Assembly (NCBI GenBank): GCA_037976565.1
Contig: CP137679.1
Location: 10,762,992-10,826,991 of the forward strand
DNA length: 64,000 nt
Source of the DNA: Mesocentrotus franciscanus
Lineage: Eukaryota; Echinodermata; Echinoidea; Camarodonta; Strongylocentrotidae
Reading direction: 5' to 3'
Shown here: one piece after another, positions 12,101-26,900 of the stretch
Numbering within the stretch: position 1 is the stretch's first letter
Layout: each line of letters opens with the position of its first letter
Made by a program: the position numbers and the translations under genes
The notes under the pieces: generated by a model
Database searches by the model: none
What the model was told of the DNA's origin: nothing
The model's input: the letters and a program-made list of their open reading frames with translations, nothing else

Positions 12101-15100
12101 TAATAGATTTGTGATTTATTGATAATTTGGGATTTGTAAGGTGGAAGTTTCCAGATATGCGAGTAGGGTACGAATGAACAGAACTATTAAACCTAAACAT
12201 GTTATCAAAGGATGGTGGAAGTTGATTATTAATGTACTTAAACATAATGACTGCTACTTGAATAGTGTTCAAATCGACAATTTTTAGTGTTTTAAGTTTG
12301 TAAAATAAAGGATCAGTGTGAGCTAAGAAATGCGAACCTGTACAAATACGTATGGCCTTCTTTTGCAGTTTAAAAATAGAATTAATTTTTGTTGAACCAC
12401 AATTTGCCCATACAATATTACAATATGTTATATACGGGAGAACTAGGGTATTATAGAGTAGAAATAAGGTTGCATGGGGTAGAAGAAACTTTAGCTTGGA
12501 GATTATTCCAATACTTTTGGAAATGGACATTGTAACGTGGTGTAAATGCTCATTCCAAGTCAAAGTTTCATCTATAAGTATTCCCAAAAACTTGGACTTA
12601 GTTTTCTTCTCTAGCAGCATATCATCGATTTTAATATATATCGGTGTATCTGTATTATGAGAATGATGTTTAAAATACATAAAATGGGTCTTTTTTGTAT
12701 TAAGAGAAAGTTTATTGGACTTAAACCAGTTTGATACTTTGTTAATTTCATAATTCAAAATATTGTTTAAAGAATTGAGGTCTTTATGAGAATAAAATAT
12801 ATTTGTGTCATCGGCAAATAAGATATAAGAAAGAAGGGGGGATGTATTGATAATATCATTTACATAAAGAAGAAATAATAGTGGACCTAAGATGGAGCCT
12901 TGAGGAACACCGCATTGAATCAAAAGAGGATCAGAATCATAACTATTGAATGTAACATATTGTTTTCTGTTTGTTAAATAATCTTTAAACCATAAGAGTG
13001 GCTGACCCGAATTCCATAATGACTGAGTTTGGAGAGTAGAATAGTGTGATTGAGCGTATCGAATGCTTTACTCAAGTCACAGAATATACCTATAACATGT
13101 TCTTTGTTAGCTATGGCACTTGTAATTTTGTCATAAATTTGAATTAATGCTAGGTCAGTTGAGTAATTTTTCCTGAAGCCATATTGATTTGAATTGAGTA
13201 TTTTGTGTTTAGTGATAAATTTATGTAGCCTATTATGAACGATTTTTTCTAAGACTTTGGATATACTTGGAAGTAGGGAAATTGGACGATAGTTACTAAT
13301 TTCGTGGGGATCATTTTTTTAGAATGGGATTGACTTTAGCTATTTTTAATAGATCAGGAAAACACCTTGTGATAACGAGTGATTAAATATGTGAGTTAGA
13401 GGCTTTGCAAGTGGGTAAATTATTTCTTTTAGGAGAGACATACTTATTTTATCGAAACCGTGAGATTTTGAGTTGTTAAGAGATTGGGTAATATTAATAA
13501 TTTCGCTAGGATTTGCTGGGTTTAAAAAGAGAGACTCTTGGTTTTTATTGGAAAGATAGTCTGTAAAGTGAGCGCGAGTTCTGTTAAATTTGCTGGCGAG
13601 TTCAGGGCCGATATTCGTAAAAAATGAATTAAATGAATTTGCATGAAGACTATGATCATGTATTTTAGTGCCATTTAATGTGATATTATCCGTGGGTGGG
13701 GGATCTGTTTTTTTCCCATAACCTCTTTGATGATTTTCCAAGTTGCATTAGTGTTTGAACTGGCCTTTTTTATTCTATTAGAAAAATGCAATCTACGGGA
13801 TGTACGAATTAGTTTTGTTAATTTGTTGCGATAAATTTTATATGTGTTTAGGTTTGTGTCAGTTGGATTGCGTAAGTGTAATTTGTAGAGGCGATTGCGT
13901 GTTTGTATTGATTTCAATAAACCTTTCGTTATCCAAGGATTCCTGGGTTTATTTCGCTTATTTTTCATTTTGCCTAAAGGGATATTTTTTTCATAATAAT
14001 ATTGCAATTTGTTACTAAAATGTTTATATGCGATATTGACCTCATTTACATTATATACATCAGCCCATCCCTCTAAAAATAAATCCTGTTTCAGCAATTC
14101 TATATTACGTTTGGATTCTTTGCGATATATAAGCTCATCAAATGATTTAAGGCAACTTATTTTGCATTCACAAGTTAAAAATATGGGTAGGTGATCGGAA
14201 ACTTCAGAACACAATATTCCACCAATGGTTATGTTATTATGTACATTTGAAAAAATATTGTCAATCTGAGTTGATGAATGTGAATTTATTCTGGTGGGTT
14301 TATTAATAATCGAAAAAAATCTGTATGAGTGCATCAACTGCATACAATTGGTTGAGTTACTGTTATCAGATGAGGTGGAGAAGTTGATGTTAAAGTCACC
14401 AAGGATAAAAATATGTTTATTTTCATCCCCTATTTTATGAAGATAAAAATCCAGTTCGTCACAGAATAATTCACAATAGGAGTCAGGGGGTCTATAAATT
14501 AAACCTATAATGACATTTTTGACATTTGAGTTATTAATTTCAATAAATAATGATTCCGCTTGTGTTAGTTTAACATCGGAACGGATTTTGAAATTTAGGT
14601 TTTGTGCAATATAAAACGCAACACCGCCACCCCTTCTTCCTTTGCGATCTTCCCTAATCAACTTATAATTAGGCAAATTGAACAAATCTGGAGAATTCTG
14701 ATGTAACCATGTCTCACTTATTCCAATGACGGAAAATGCAAAATTATTTAAAGAGTGTAAAAGATTTTCAACGTATTCGAAATTTTTGTTCAGACTTCTG
14801 GAGTTTATATGTAAAAGTGAAATATTGTCTGGATTGTAAGAAAATGTATTATTGAATTCTAGGGGTGTGTAATATTTGCTATCGTTTATATCGTCGACAA
14901 GAATATCGGGAGTGTGCGCGTGTGAATCCATTTAACGATACGAATATGTAAAGTACCGGAAATTCGGAGGATGAACAACTGCATGTGTGATATCGGTGCA
15001 TTTACTAGTGGGTGCTGGTGCGTTTGTGTGTGTAAGTGCAAGTGTGTGGGTAATTTCAATATAAAATACAAATGAAAATACAATAAGACCCATCTTGGTC

Positions 15101-18100
15101 ACAGTTACAATAGTTGCTTAGGAGCAACAGAGCAGAGCCCGACCACCCGAGTAAAGGGTGTATTTTTGGCACACGAAATAGAGGGCAATATCTAAAAAAA
15201 AATTTTTTTTTAAATATCAACTTATGGAAAAGATGCTTATTGTGTGAAAGGAACTGTATAACAATAACGGGCAGAGGGTAGGGGTAGAGTTCACACTAAT
15301 AACTTACCTCTCATTCCACTTGGCTTCGGTGACACTCATCATAAGGAAGAATGCCGTGATGATCTGGAGTGTTCCTTGGAAGAGGAGGCCAAAGCGAGAG
15401 AGATGCAAGGTACGGGGGTCCAAGGAGGAGCTGGCGTTCGCAAATGCTCCCTTCACCTATTGAAAACAATACAATGCGATATTAACTCTTTACTTGCCAA
15501 ACAAATAAATCTCCCTATGCCTATACAAAGGTTTTAATATTATTGAACTGTTGTTTCCAAGGCAAGGTCAATCTATACCAGTGTTAATAGAGCTAATTAA
15601 GACCAGAAATGGGTCATATAGCACAGCTATGTGTTGCGCAAAGCAATCCTTCAGAATCGGTGCCTATTGTTTTTGTGCATAATTACACGTGTGGCACATG
15701 AGCGACCGTGGAGAGAGGCGGAGAATGCAACCAAAGTGTTAAAATCTGATTCTAGTACAAATACGGGCTCAAGGACAATTAAAACACAACTTTTATAATT
15801 ATTTTTTTTCTACCTGATGAATGACACTGTGTCAAAATGATTTTGAGGAACTTAAACTCTACAAGCTATGCTTTTTATTAAAGCCCCACTGCACAACTTA
15901 TAGCTACTTGCGCCCTCTATATAGCAAACAATGCCTAATCGGTAACCGTTGGTCCCCCTTTTTCTTATGTTAATTGAGAGCTGATTTGATGAGATAACTA
16001 CCTGTCAATGACCGTGCAGGGAGGTCTAATTCCTCCTGGCCAAACTAGTGCAGATGGTCTTTAAGTTTCTTTTTTCACATGTAATTTCAAATTATCTAGT
16101 GTAAATATTGTTCATGAATATAAATTTTGTTAAAGGTAAAGACCAGTTTTGGAAACGCCCCTCTCTCAAAAAAATGAAATGGAAGCTCTCATTACCAATC
16201 ATGTGAAAGAATATGTTTTGACTAGTACGTGATGATACAAATTTTGCCGGGAAAGTCGGCAAACCGCCTACTAATTGATATATTTGGTAAATTATTATAT
16301 CTATTGGGACCAAATAGATATCGCGCACGTGGTCGCGTAGTCCCATATACATCATTCTGTGTACAGTGCTTGTAACTTTACCAAGACTGGGCCAAATTTC
16401 TTATCATTTTGATGATTCCAGAACCTTGCAGTACACACCAATACTTATATGCTAGGTGATCAACCTTTTCTGATCGATTCCACAACGTTTCTTTCACAAT
16501 GCAATCGCATGACCAGAACTGGTCTTATTCTTTAATATGCTATGTTTTGTTAATGTATTGTTTTTTCATGTGAAATAAAAAAAAACTAAACTGGAACTGA
16601 AAGCCTGTTGGTCATAAAAGTGAAGGGGTAATCCTGGGGTTTGACAACACTTGTTACTGTTTAAGTGTTTAAGTGAATAAACACTTAAACACAATGGTGT
16701 TAAATTCCCCACGAGAGCCCGCTATTATACGTCTTTAATATATATATACAAAAACTTAAAATAGATGATTACTACTCATATTTATCAAGATTCATGGCAC
16801 TTTTGGTTTCACATCAATCAAGAGTTCCCAATCTCACTTCTTGGAGACAGGGTAATTCTCGTAACGACCTACAGAGCAGCAGTTTTGGGTGTTCAAATTC
16901 GGTGCAGTGAATTTCTAACAGTTTGGTTTGTAGTTCGATAACCTCACAACAACAAAAACAACAACAACAACAAAACTATCTGAAGATTCTGCTGCATGTA
17001 TGGTTCCTTTTAAACTTCCTCCCATTAACCCTATGCCTTCAAGAACCGGGTGGCTACTGTATTAAGCCTATGGGAATGAATGAATTCAGCAGTCAATGGG
17101 TTAAAATCTTAATTATTCTTTTAACAAAAATTTAGGGAAAGAATTTCAATGGCTTTCCTTCAATAGAGTTGTTACAAAGCTTCTTTAGATTTTCAAGGAA
17201 TGTTCTTGATGATTGGAACTGACCTTGAAGAAGACCTCCACTCCATAGGCCAGAAACAGGATGACTTCAATGAAGATGAGACTCCCAAAGAAGCCCTGGA
17301 CCACCTTCAGCAGGTAGGTCGGCTCCGGTACCATCTCGGACGCCACAAACTGGGCAATGAGGGCAGCATAAAGGAACACGTTGAAGATCAAGAAGTAGAC
17401 CAGGGACTTGGACAGGGATCCTGGACGTTCATAGCTCTTGTTGGTAATGTGGAATGCCTGTGTTTGAAGATGGGGTCATTCAAAGGAGTGCCATCTTGTT
17501 ACTACATGTACGTAATGCCTTTTCTACTCATGAGCCACGACCAAGATGAAGAATGTATTCACAGTTTGAACCACTGTGATGCTATGCAATTTAAACAACT
17601 ATAACAATGAAAGATTCCCAGTATTCCTAAGGTACAGGGTTCAGGACCTATGCAATCGTTATTTTTGTAATCCATATAACTTAGAATCTGAGTATTTTTT
17701 TTACAAAGCTTTGTCACAGTGCTTGAACAGAATTTAGCCACGGTCTTAACTTGGAGTCTTACGTTGGTCCAGATGTATTTAAAGATCCCACAACGTAATT
17801 GAAAGAATTTGTACTTGTAAAGTTAAGATAGACCTTAGTCCTGTTTTACAAAGAGTTGCGATTGATTAAAATCAATCGCAACTTAAAATTAATCGCAACT
17901 GTGTACTTAAGAGATAAGGGTTGTGATTTATTTCAAGCTGCGATGGATATTAATCAATCAAAACATCTTTATTAGACGGGACCCTGGTCTAACATCAGAA
18001 CAATTGCACACACAGACCTTACATTATGATATGTCTAAATGAGGAAGCCTGCAACATAAAGATAGACCTGGCCTAACCTTTGCAAATTGAAAATGAAACA

Positions 18101-21100
18101 GACCTTTACAATGTGAATGACAAAGAATTGTACCAGTTGAAATTAATCGCAACTTATTTGCGACTGATTTAAATCGCAACAGTGTACATAAGAGATAGGA
18201 GACTATAAACTTGTGAGTGATTAGATTGCAATCGAAACTCTTTATAAGACAAAACCCTGGTCTGACATCAGCCCGAATGTACACACAGACCCTATATTAC
18301 GATATGTCTACATGGGAGAGCCTGTAAAGTAATGATGGACCTGGGTCCTGTTTCATACAACTTGTTACCAATAACAAATTCTAAAATTCTATGACAAATT
18401 TGCTCTCAGCCAATCAAATGTAAGGATTTCAGTAGCTTATAACAGTTATTGTATCTTGTTATTGATAACAAGTATTCAATAGCTTTCGATTTAGGCACCG
18501 GACGTCGGCTACTACGAGGTACTGGAGCGTGGAGACGTTGCGCAGCTCACGTCCGTTCCCTTCGCGGCAGTGCTTTCGATTTTTTGCGACGGTGCTTTCG
18601 TCGGTCACGTGACCAATTTTTGAGATCAGGTGATTAAATCAGATACTAAATTCACAGTGCGTGAAAATCTGATATGAAGAATAACATTAGGATGACAGAA
18701 ATAGAAAGTTAGAATGATAAAACAAACAAGTGAAACGCTCTCGGCGGTCTCGCCTGCATTACGCAATTCGGCATTACGCAATTCGATATGATGAAAAATT
18801 GAGGTTGGGACATTATTTTTATAGGCAGGGTGGCCCATTTGCAGACCCCCAAAAATGAAATCCTCTGAATATAATAAGCATTTTGAAGTGAATATTGATT
18901 ATGAATCATCAGAATAATTATTTACTGTATCATAAGAATACAATATAATGAGATTTAGTGTATGGGTAAGACTATAAATGTTTCAATGCTTGTCAGTAAT
19001 TTACAAATAAAGTTATCTAATAAACTTTTTAAGAAAAGAGGATTTTTCAGCACTTTGTGTAAAAACAATTGGAAGGTAGAGCCCATCTACATCACATCAC
19101 GTCTCATTAGCATAATGAGAACATTATTATGAGATATACTCCAATATATATTATCCAAACATCAATATTGTCACCTAGCTGTAACTGATCATGTACATAC
19201 TAGGCCTGGGATCGAATACTAAAATTACTATTAGAATATTCATGGGAAAGTACTCGAATGATTCGAATATTTACTTTCATGAAATATGAACAAATAACAA
19301 CAATTTATTTATTAATTCTCATATTAAATTTTGAGAACATAATCCAAGTCTACTGACCTAAAATGACCTTTGACCTTGACTTTGTGACCTGGAATTTGTG
19401 TCACATGATTTGTGATACTTGATAGCCCTTGGGTACAAGTTTCATGGAATTTGAACAAACACTTTTGAAATTATGCTAAAATTTCAAAATCTTGATGTTG
19501 ATGCCACAACAAAGTCTAAGTTTCCAGACCTGAAATGACATTTGACCTTTACTTTGTCACCTAAAAGACTAATAACATGATTGGTGATACTTGATAACCC
19601 TTATGTTCAAGTTACATGGAATAGGAATGTATACTTTCAAAATTATGATAACAATTTAAAAAATCTTAGCCTGATGCCACAACATAGTTAAGTTTGTTGA
19701 CCTGAAATGACCTTTGACCTTGACCTAGTGGGCTGAAATTCTACTCACATGATTGGGGATACTTGATAACCCTTTAGTCTAAGTTTCATTGAATAAGAAC
19801 TTATACTTTCAAAATTATATTACAAATTCAAAAACTTAAAGATAAGCTTGAGTATTGGTAATGGTGAAACAAACCATTGAAAAAGTTTCTCTTCAAATTC
19901 ACACTGATTGTTAAGCAGTACAAATAAATGCCTCTTGCTAAAAGAATTTGAACGAAATTGTGTAATTGCGGAGAAAAGAGCAAAATAAACGTTGAATTTT
20001 TCATCGGTCGGGTTAGTCCCAAACCGAATTCAAAATTACTGATATGTCTGTTTGGCTCCTCTTTGGGCAAGAACCCGACATCATCCTCTCTGTGGGCGAT
20101 TCATTCGAGCCAAACCCACACTACACAAGCAAGCGAAAACGCTCTACTGAAAACTTCTGCTTACAATCAGCCGGTTGTGTTTAGTTACATTTCTTCAGCT
20201 AGCGCACCGCACATGTGACAAGGAGTTCTCTCGTGTACCAATAAATCAACGCATGCGCTCATTTCTTATCATCAAAGTACTCCACAAAATAATAAACAGC
20301 CTCATACTAGTAGCTTTCTGTGGAATAAAGAAATTACATGTACAACGATCTACGCTATACCAATACGTGACGATACACAAGTCCAGATTCCCCTCCCTCT
20401 TACACTTACAAAATCGCGCTCCACGGGTAGAGAAAAATCACACACGTGCAGAGAAGGGTCAAAAGTTCGCATGAATAATATTCTGACGTAATACTCATGC
20501 CCTAATAAGTAAGTAAGACCGTTGTGCGTGTGTGTGTTGAAACTAGGGAGGCGAGCTGTAAAAGGTCGAGAGTTCACTTACATGTTTATATAATTATGCG
20601 AAAGAATGGACAGACCATACCATGCCAGTACATGATTCAGGGTTTGTATACTCATTCTCGTGTTTACTCTAATCGCTGTGTCTGGGTTTCAAAGTTGCAG
20701 CTTCAAAGTAACATATTAGGGCCCGTTATATATCTCCCTTTCTTCTACTTCTGTTGGTAAGACAGGAATTGTATACACGGCATTATTTAGGCAAATTGAA
20801 AGTTACTCTTTTTTTGTTTAATAACGGAACATAAATTGAATCGTCATCATAAATGACACTGCTTTATTTGTTTTGTCTATTCTAAGAATAATTATTTTCC
20901 AATAGCCATCGACAATTTTTGTAATTGTTATAAAGTTCAATTTTTGCAAAAATTAGACATAGGCCCTACAAGTTTTTTTTTTTTTTTTTTTTTTTTGAGG
21001 GGATGAGAATGGGCTAGGAAAAGTGAATCATAATTTTTTGGTTTCTTGTACAAATTATAATTTGGACTCGACCTGGACAGACCTATCCATCCGTACCATT

Positions 21101-23935
21101 TACCCACTTTTCATTTATGTTATTACATTTATTAATATGTTGTTGATTATAATTGCTTTTGAAAGAACCATAATATATTGAAATCATCATCATAAAGGAC
21201 TTCGTTTTATTCGAGTGTCTAGTCTAAGAATACTATCCAATATATAGCCATGGGAAACTTTTGGTTGTTATAATAATATCTAAAAATTTAGTCACTTTTG
21301 CAAAAATTACAAATATGTAATCATAATATCCTAACCTTTGTGCGGGGGATGGGTGGGGATATGAAAAGTGAATGTATCATTTCTTGTAACGTTAGCTGTA
21401 AAATGAAAAAATGTTCAAATTCAGTATTTTGGTTTACCCAATTTGTACCTTCCCTTATTTGCCTTATCATCATATTATATTTTATCATATCATTTGGACC
21501 CGTCGGTAGAACAGTTGTGCTGTAATTATAATGGCACAATTAAACATGCACCTATTCATCCGTACCTTTTACCCACGTTTTTATGTATGTCATTACATTA
21601 ATTTATATGTTGTTGATTGTTTTTTTAACGGAACATTATCATTATAAAGGACTTCGTTTTTGTGTGTGTCTAGTCTAAGAATACTGTCCAATAACCTTCG
21701 GAAAAACAAGTTTGTTGGTCACTTACAAAATATATTAGACACATAACGTTATTTTTTTCGGGGCAGGTGGGGTACGTGGGATATGAAAAGTGAATGTATC
21801 ATTTCTTGTAATGTTAGCTGTAAAATGAAAAATGTTCAAATTCAGTATTTTTGTTTGCCCAATTTGTACCTTTATTTGCCATATCATCATATAATATTTT
21901 TTTCATATAATTTGGACCCCTCGCGGTAGAACAGTTGCGCTGTAATGGCTCAACTGAACAGACCTACTCATCCGTACCAGTTATCCACGTTTTTATTTAT
22001 GTTAATTGTTATTACATTTATGTAGCCTATATTATGTTGTTGATTGTTTTTATATATAACGGAACATTATGTTCAATTCATCATCATAAAGGAAAGCGTT
22101 TTATTTTTATGCGTAGTCTAAGGATACTGTCCAACAGCCATGGGAAACTTTTTGGTAGTTATAATAATATCTAAAAATTTAGTCACTTTTTGCAAAAATT
22201 AGAAATATGTAATCATAATATCCTAACTTTTGTGCGGGGTGAGGGATATGAAAAGTGAATGTATTATTTCTTGCAACGTTAGCTGTAAAATGAAAAAATG
22301 TTCAAATTCAGTATTTTTGTTTACCCAATTTGAACCTTCCCTTATTTGCCTTATCATATTATATTTTATCATATCATTTGGACCCGTCGGTAGAACAATT
22401 GCGCTGTAATTATAATGGCACAACTAAACACACCTATTCATCCGTACCTTTTACCCACGTTTTTTTATGTCATTACATTAATTTATATGTTGTTGCATAG
22501 CATACTGTCCAAGAACATTCGGGAAAAACATCGTTATAATGGTCACTTAAAAAATTTGACTTTGAATTTAAATTTGACTTCTTTTTTTCGGGAGTGGGGG
22601 ATATGAAAAGTGAACGTATCATTTCTTGTAATGATAGTTGTAAAATGAAAATATTGTTCAAATACAGTATTTTTGTTTGCCCAATTTTACCTTTATTTGC
22701 CATATCATCATATTATATAATCATCATATCATTTGGACCCTCGGTAGAACAGTTTTGCTGTAGTAGCACAACTGGACAGGCCTATCCATCCGTCCTATTT
22801 ACCCACGTTTTCATTTATGCTTTATCGTTGATTAAAAAAAAATAATGGAACATAAATTCAAATCATCGTCATATCAAGGACACTGTTTTATTGGGATCCG
22901 CTCGCTATTGGTAAGCACCGCTATTCATAATGACCGCTATTTCATAAAGACCGCTATTCATAAGGACGGCTATATATAATTTAAGAAAAGGGTCATTATT
23001 CATAAGGACCAGTGACTGGTTTTTTAAGGACTGCTATTCATAATATGAGTAGAGTGTCGCTTTTCAACAAACATAGGTGGCAAGGGAAATAATATCGCAA
23101 CTTGATTTGTGTAGCGCTGGACAAAAAACACATTTCTAGAAATTCAGAAATGGGTCCCATTTCATAAATAATCCTTTTAATTCACATGTTCCATCAAAAG
23201 TTTTATTGAGACAAAGGTATTGAATTTTTCAATTCTTGCATCCATCTGATGACAGACGCATAAAGCCCTAACATGACTCTACGGACTTTACTATGCACTA
23301 TGAAGCTGCAACATGTCATACAACACAAGTCTTTGTAATTTCGTGATTTTGAATGGGAGGGGAGGGGCGTAACTTTGGAACCATTATAATAGTTCGTAGA
23401 GTAAAGTGTCTTATCATCTTTATTTTGACACAGCCCTTGTCTCCCTTTCATTTCTCTCTCTCTCTCTTTCTATCTTCCTCCTTCCTTTTATTATTTTCGT
23501 CTTTTTCTTTATTTTTGTTGTTGCTTACATGTGATGGGGTGCCCATGTGACCTACACAACTGGCTCATATCATGGACCTATACTATAAACGATATGAGCT
23601 CCATGATATACACCTGACTACAGATTCCCTTTCCTCATCCACTTCAAGGCGGTACTCAATTACATTCTTTGTCTTTGCTCATTCACAAGACGCCGTTCGA
23701 ATCTGCTCATCATGATTGTGTAAAATTTAAAAATACATATTGATGATAAAAGGTCGAGGGCCACTTTCCTGTTTATGGATAATTTCCTATCGAAAGAAGG
23801 GACAAAAAGAACCCGTGATACCATGCCCGTAGCAGGGTGTGTACCTATACAGTCAGGGGCGCCGGAAGAGGGGGCAGGGCAGTCGCCCTAAACGACAAGT
23901 GGGGGCAAACGTGTTTCGCCCGAAAAAAAAATCAG

Positions 23936-23966
<31 letters not shown>

Positions 23967-26900
23967 TAAAAAGTAATAAAACCTGAATTGAATCACATAT
24001 ATTCTTCTTTGATTGTTTATGTATTCCATACTCTGTTCACACTCATTATTATCTGAGGGGTCCACAATTTACAAGCTCTGCTTTTCAGTGGACCTCTCCA
24101 TTTCCTCAAAATTTAAATGCAGTTAAATTTATAATTCAATTTTGTCTTCCTCAAATGTATAAATTTCTTTTAAGATTGTTTATTACTAATGTAACTATGT
24201 TTTGTATACATTTTACATTGTATTTGTCATTATGTATCGTATTTTGTTTGAAATGAAAATGAAAATGAAATGAAATGAAATAAAACTTATATTCCATTCA
24301 AAGATAAGGAGAGTAAACAGGAATTAAATTTCCTAAACATTCGGCATGCCCCTATATTTATCAATGGAGGATTTTATAATAGCGATACGCGCACATCGTG
24401 GAATTGTGAGAGGATGGGAAATCGTGTGTTTTTTATTATAGCGGGGTGAGAAGACATGAGCCCCTGAACACTGGCGTACTGATGGGGCAGTTGCCCCCAT
24501 AAAAAAATTCGAGCGTGGTCTATTTCTTATTCGATACCAGTGATTAACAAATGTTGCTGAAATGACATTATTGTCCGGGATTTGTTCTCAATATTTTTGT
24601 AAATTATACTTTTTTATGCGTTTGTTGGAAAATTGCAAATCTCCAAATTTAAATTCAGGCAAAAATATGCTTATTTAGAAACGTTCATGTCAGGGCCTGC
24701 AGAACGGCGGGGCTTGGGGGCTCGATCCCCCTCACTTTTTTGAAAAGTATGTTGAAGAGAAAAGGAAAGAAAGAAAGAAAGAGTGCCCTGCCAGTGTCAC
24801 AAATGAGGTATCAAAATATGCTCATCTGACCGTAATTAAATGCCTAAAACCCTGAGCTTCAGGGGCTGGCTCCACCCTTGTCCCCGCCGGGCAAAGCCCC
24901 TAGACCCCACGCCAATTTACGCTCCACTCGCTACGCTCTACCTCCACTTTCCGCGGGCCTGTAACTAGTGTAAGAGTGTTGCCGTAATGCAGATTTTTAT
25001 TCTGCCCCGAACGTTTTTGCTCATTACGCCACTGCCCTGAAAGGTGAGCCCCTGGAATGTTTGCCCCCAATCCCAAACTGCTTCCGCGCGCCTGTATACA
25101 GTCATGTCTTATAGCTTCCCCTTTCTCATTCTGTGTCCGGGTTTCAAAGTTTTGGCTTCATAATTATGAAACTGTAATAGGGCTTGCAATCTCTCCCTTA
25201 CTTCAAAATTCTGTTCATAACGGTATATACACGGCATTATTTTGTTGTATTAAAGGGCCCATGACATCGAAATACAAGTGTATTCCTGTTGGTGTGCAGT
25301 CCTGCATACATCTCATATTTTGATATGTAAACTTCTGAATTTGTTTCATAGATTTTTAAATATTTTTTGAAATATTTGTTTTTCAAACTTGCTAAGCTCC
25401 ACCCCAAAAACCTCCAGATCTCATTCCCCTTGTGACATCATCTGTCAGTCATCAATGAGCTAACTTGAGAAAGTGGCATGTAATTTGCCATAGTTGACCA
25501 CCTGTTACAATACCACAAACAATAGCAACATATAAGTTGCTATGTCAGACATGTCAGACTAAACTAATATTATAGAATAGACAATAGTATGTAATTTCCC
25601 CCAGCTTAGCACACGTTCATAATAGAATTGCATGCTTCCATACATATGTACAATACATCATCATTGCCTTTGTCTTCCTGGTGATGCTACAGCATGTCTG
25701 ACATAGCAACTTGTATGTTGCTCTTGTATTACGTTTTGTAACAGGTGGTCGACTTCGGCAAAGATACATACCACTTTCTCAAGTTAGCTCATTGATGACT
25801 GACAATGGAATGGATCTGAGATCTGGAAGGAGCTTAGCAAGTTTGAAAAACAAATATTTCAAAAAATATTTAAAAATCTATGAAACAAATTCAGAAGTTT
25901 ACATATCAAAATATGAGATGTATGCAGGACTGCACACTAACAGGAATACACTTGTATTTCGATGTTTAATGGTGGAATAAGAAAATCAAATGTTTTATAT
26001 TTTGTATTGCTAGCTGTAAAATTAATTTGTTGAAATTTAGTATGTTTTAACATTTACCAGGGGCACTTGTTTTTCCGAAGGTTCGTTTTTCGTAATTCCA
26101 AAAATTAAAAGGATTCATAATTCCGACAATAAAATAGGGTACATAATTCCGAAAATAAAAACTATTACTGAATAAGAACCAGGTTCATAATTCGAAATGA
26201 AAAAGGGTTCATAATTCGAAAATTAAATAGGGTTCATAATTCCGAAAATGAACTAAGGTACCTTAAAAGGAGGGCAAGGGGACCAAAACGACTGAGCAGC
26301 CCCCTCTCCGTATCAAGAATAATTTTTTAAAAAGGGAAAATAAAAACTATTACTGAATTAGAACCAGGTTCATAATTCCGAAAATGAAATAGCGTTCATA
26401 ATTCGAAGGTTTGTATTTCCAAAAATAAGAAAGGGTTCATAATTCGAAAATGGAAAAGGGTTCATAATTCCGAAAATGAAAAAGGGTTCATCATGATAAT
26501 TCCGAAAATTAAAGAGGGTTCATAATTCCGTAAAAAACGACTGAGCAGCCCCCTCCCTTCCTCTCCGTATCAAGAATAATTAAAAAAGGGAAAATAAAAA
26601 CTATTACTGAATAAGAACCAGGTTCATAATTCCGAAAATGAAAAAGGGTTCATAATTCTGAAATTAAATAGGGTTCATAATTCCGAAAGTGAAATAAGGT
26701 ACCTTGAAGGGAAGGCAAGGGGACCAAAACGGCCGAGCAGCCCCCCCCCCCCCCCCTCTCCGTATCAAGAATAATTTTTTTTTTAAGGAAAAGAAAACTT
26801 ATTACTGAATAAGAACCAGGTTCGTATTTCGAAGGTTCATAATTCGAAAATGAAAAAGGGTTCATAATTCCGAAAATTAAATAGGGTTCATAATTCCGAA

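Larger units (their letters stand above)
11556..15100 (-). mobile_element. Near-complete non-LTR retrotransposon with 3' (CAAA)n tail
   Basis: Minus-strand element in the intron between exons 6 and 7. It holds an intact apurinic-type endonuclease frame (13675-14931), a frameshifted reverse transcriptase (about 12036-13670), a 3' UTR of about 450 bp and a terminal CAAA-type microsatellite (11556-11575 on the plus strand reads TTTG repeats). An EN-then-RT order with a microsatellite tail fits the CR1/L2-like group; the exact clade is not settled. The 5' boundary near 15.1 kb is approximate. Confidence 0.85.

Noticed and set aside
16659..16690. Transcription terminator hairpin
   Set aside because: A 12-bp stem in a eukaryotic intron, with no T-run or gene end to support termination.
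17200..17604. Plus-strand 134-codon frame
   Set aside because: It is the antisense shadow of coding exon 5, which has splice sites and a membrane-protein sequence on the minus strand.
25711..25980. 89-codon frame
   Set aside because: Lies wholly in one arm of the large foldback element.
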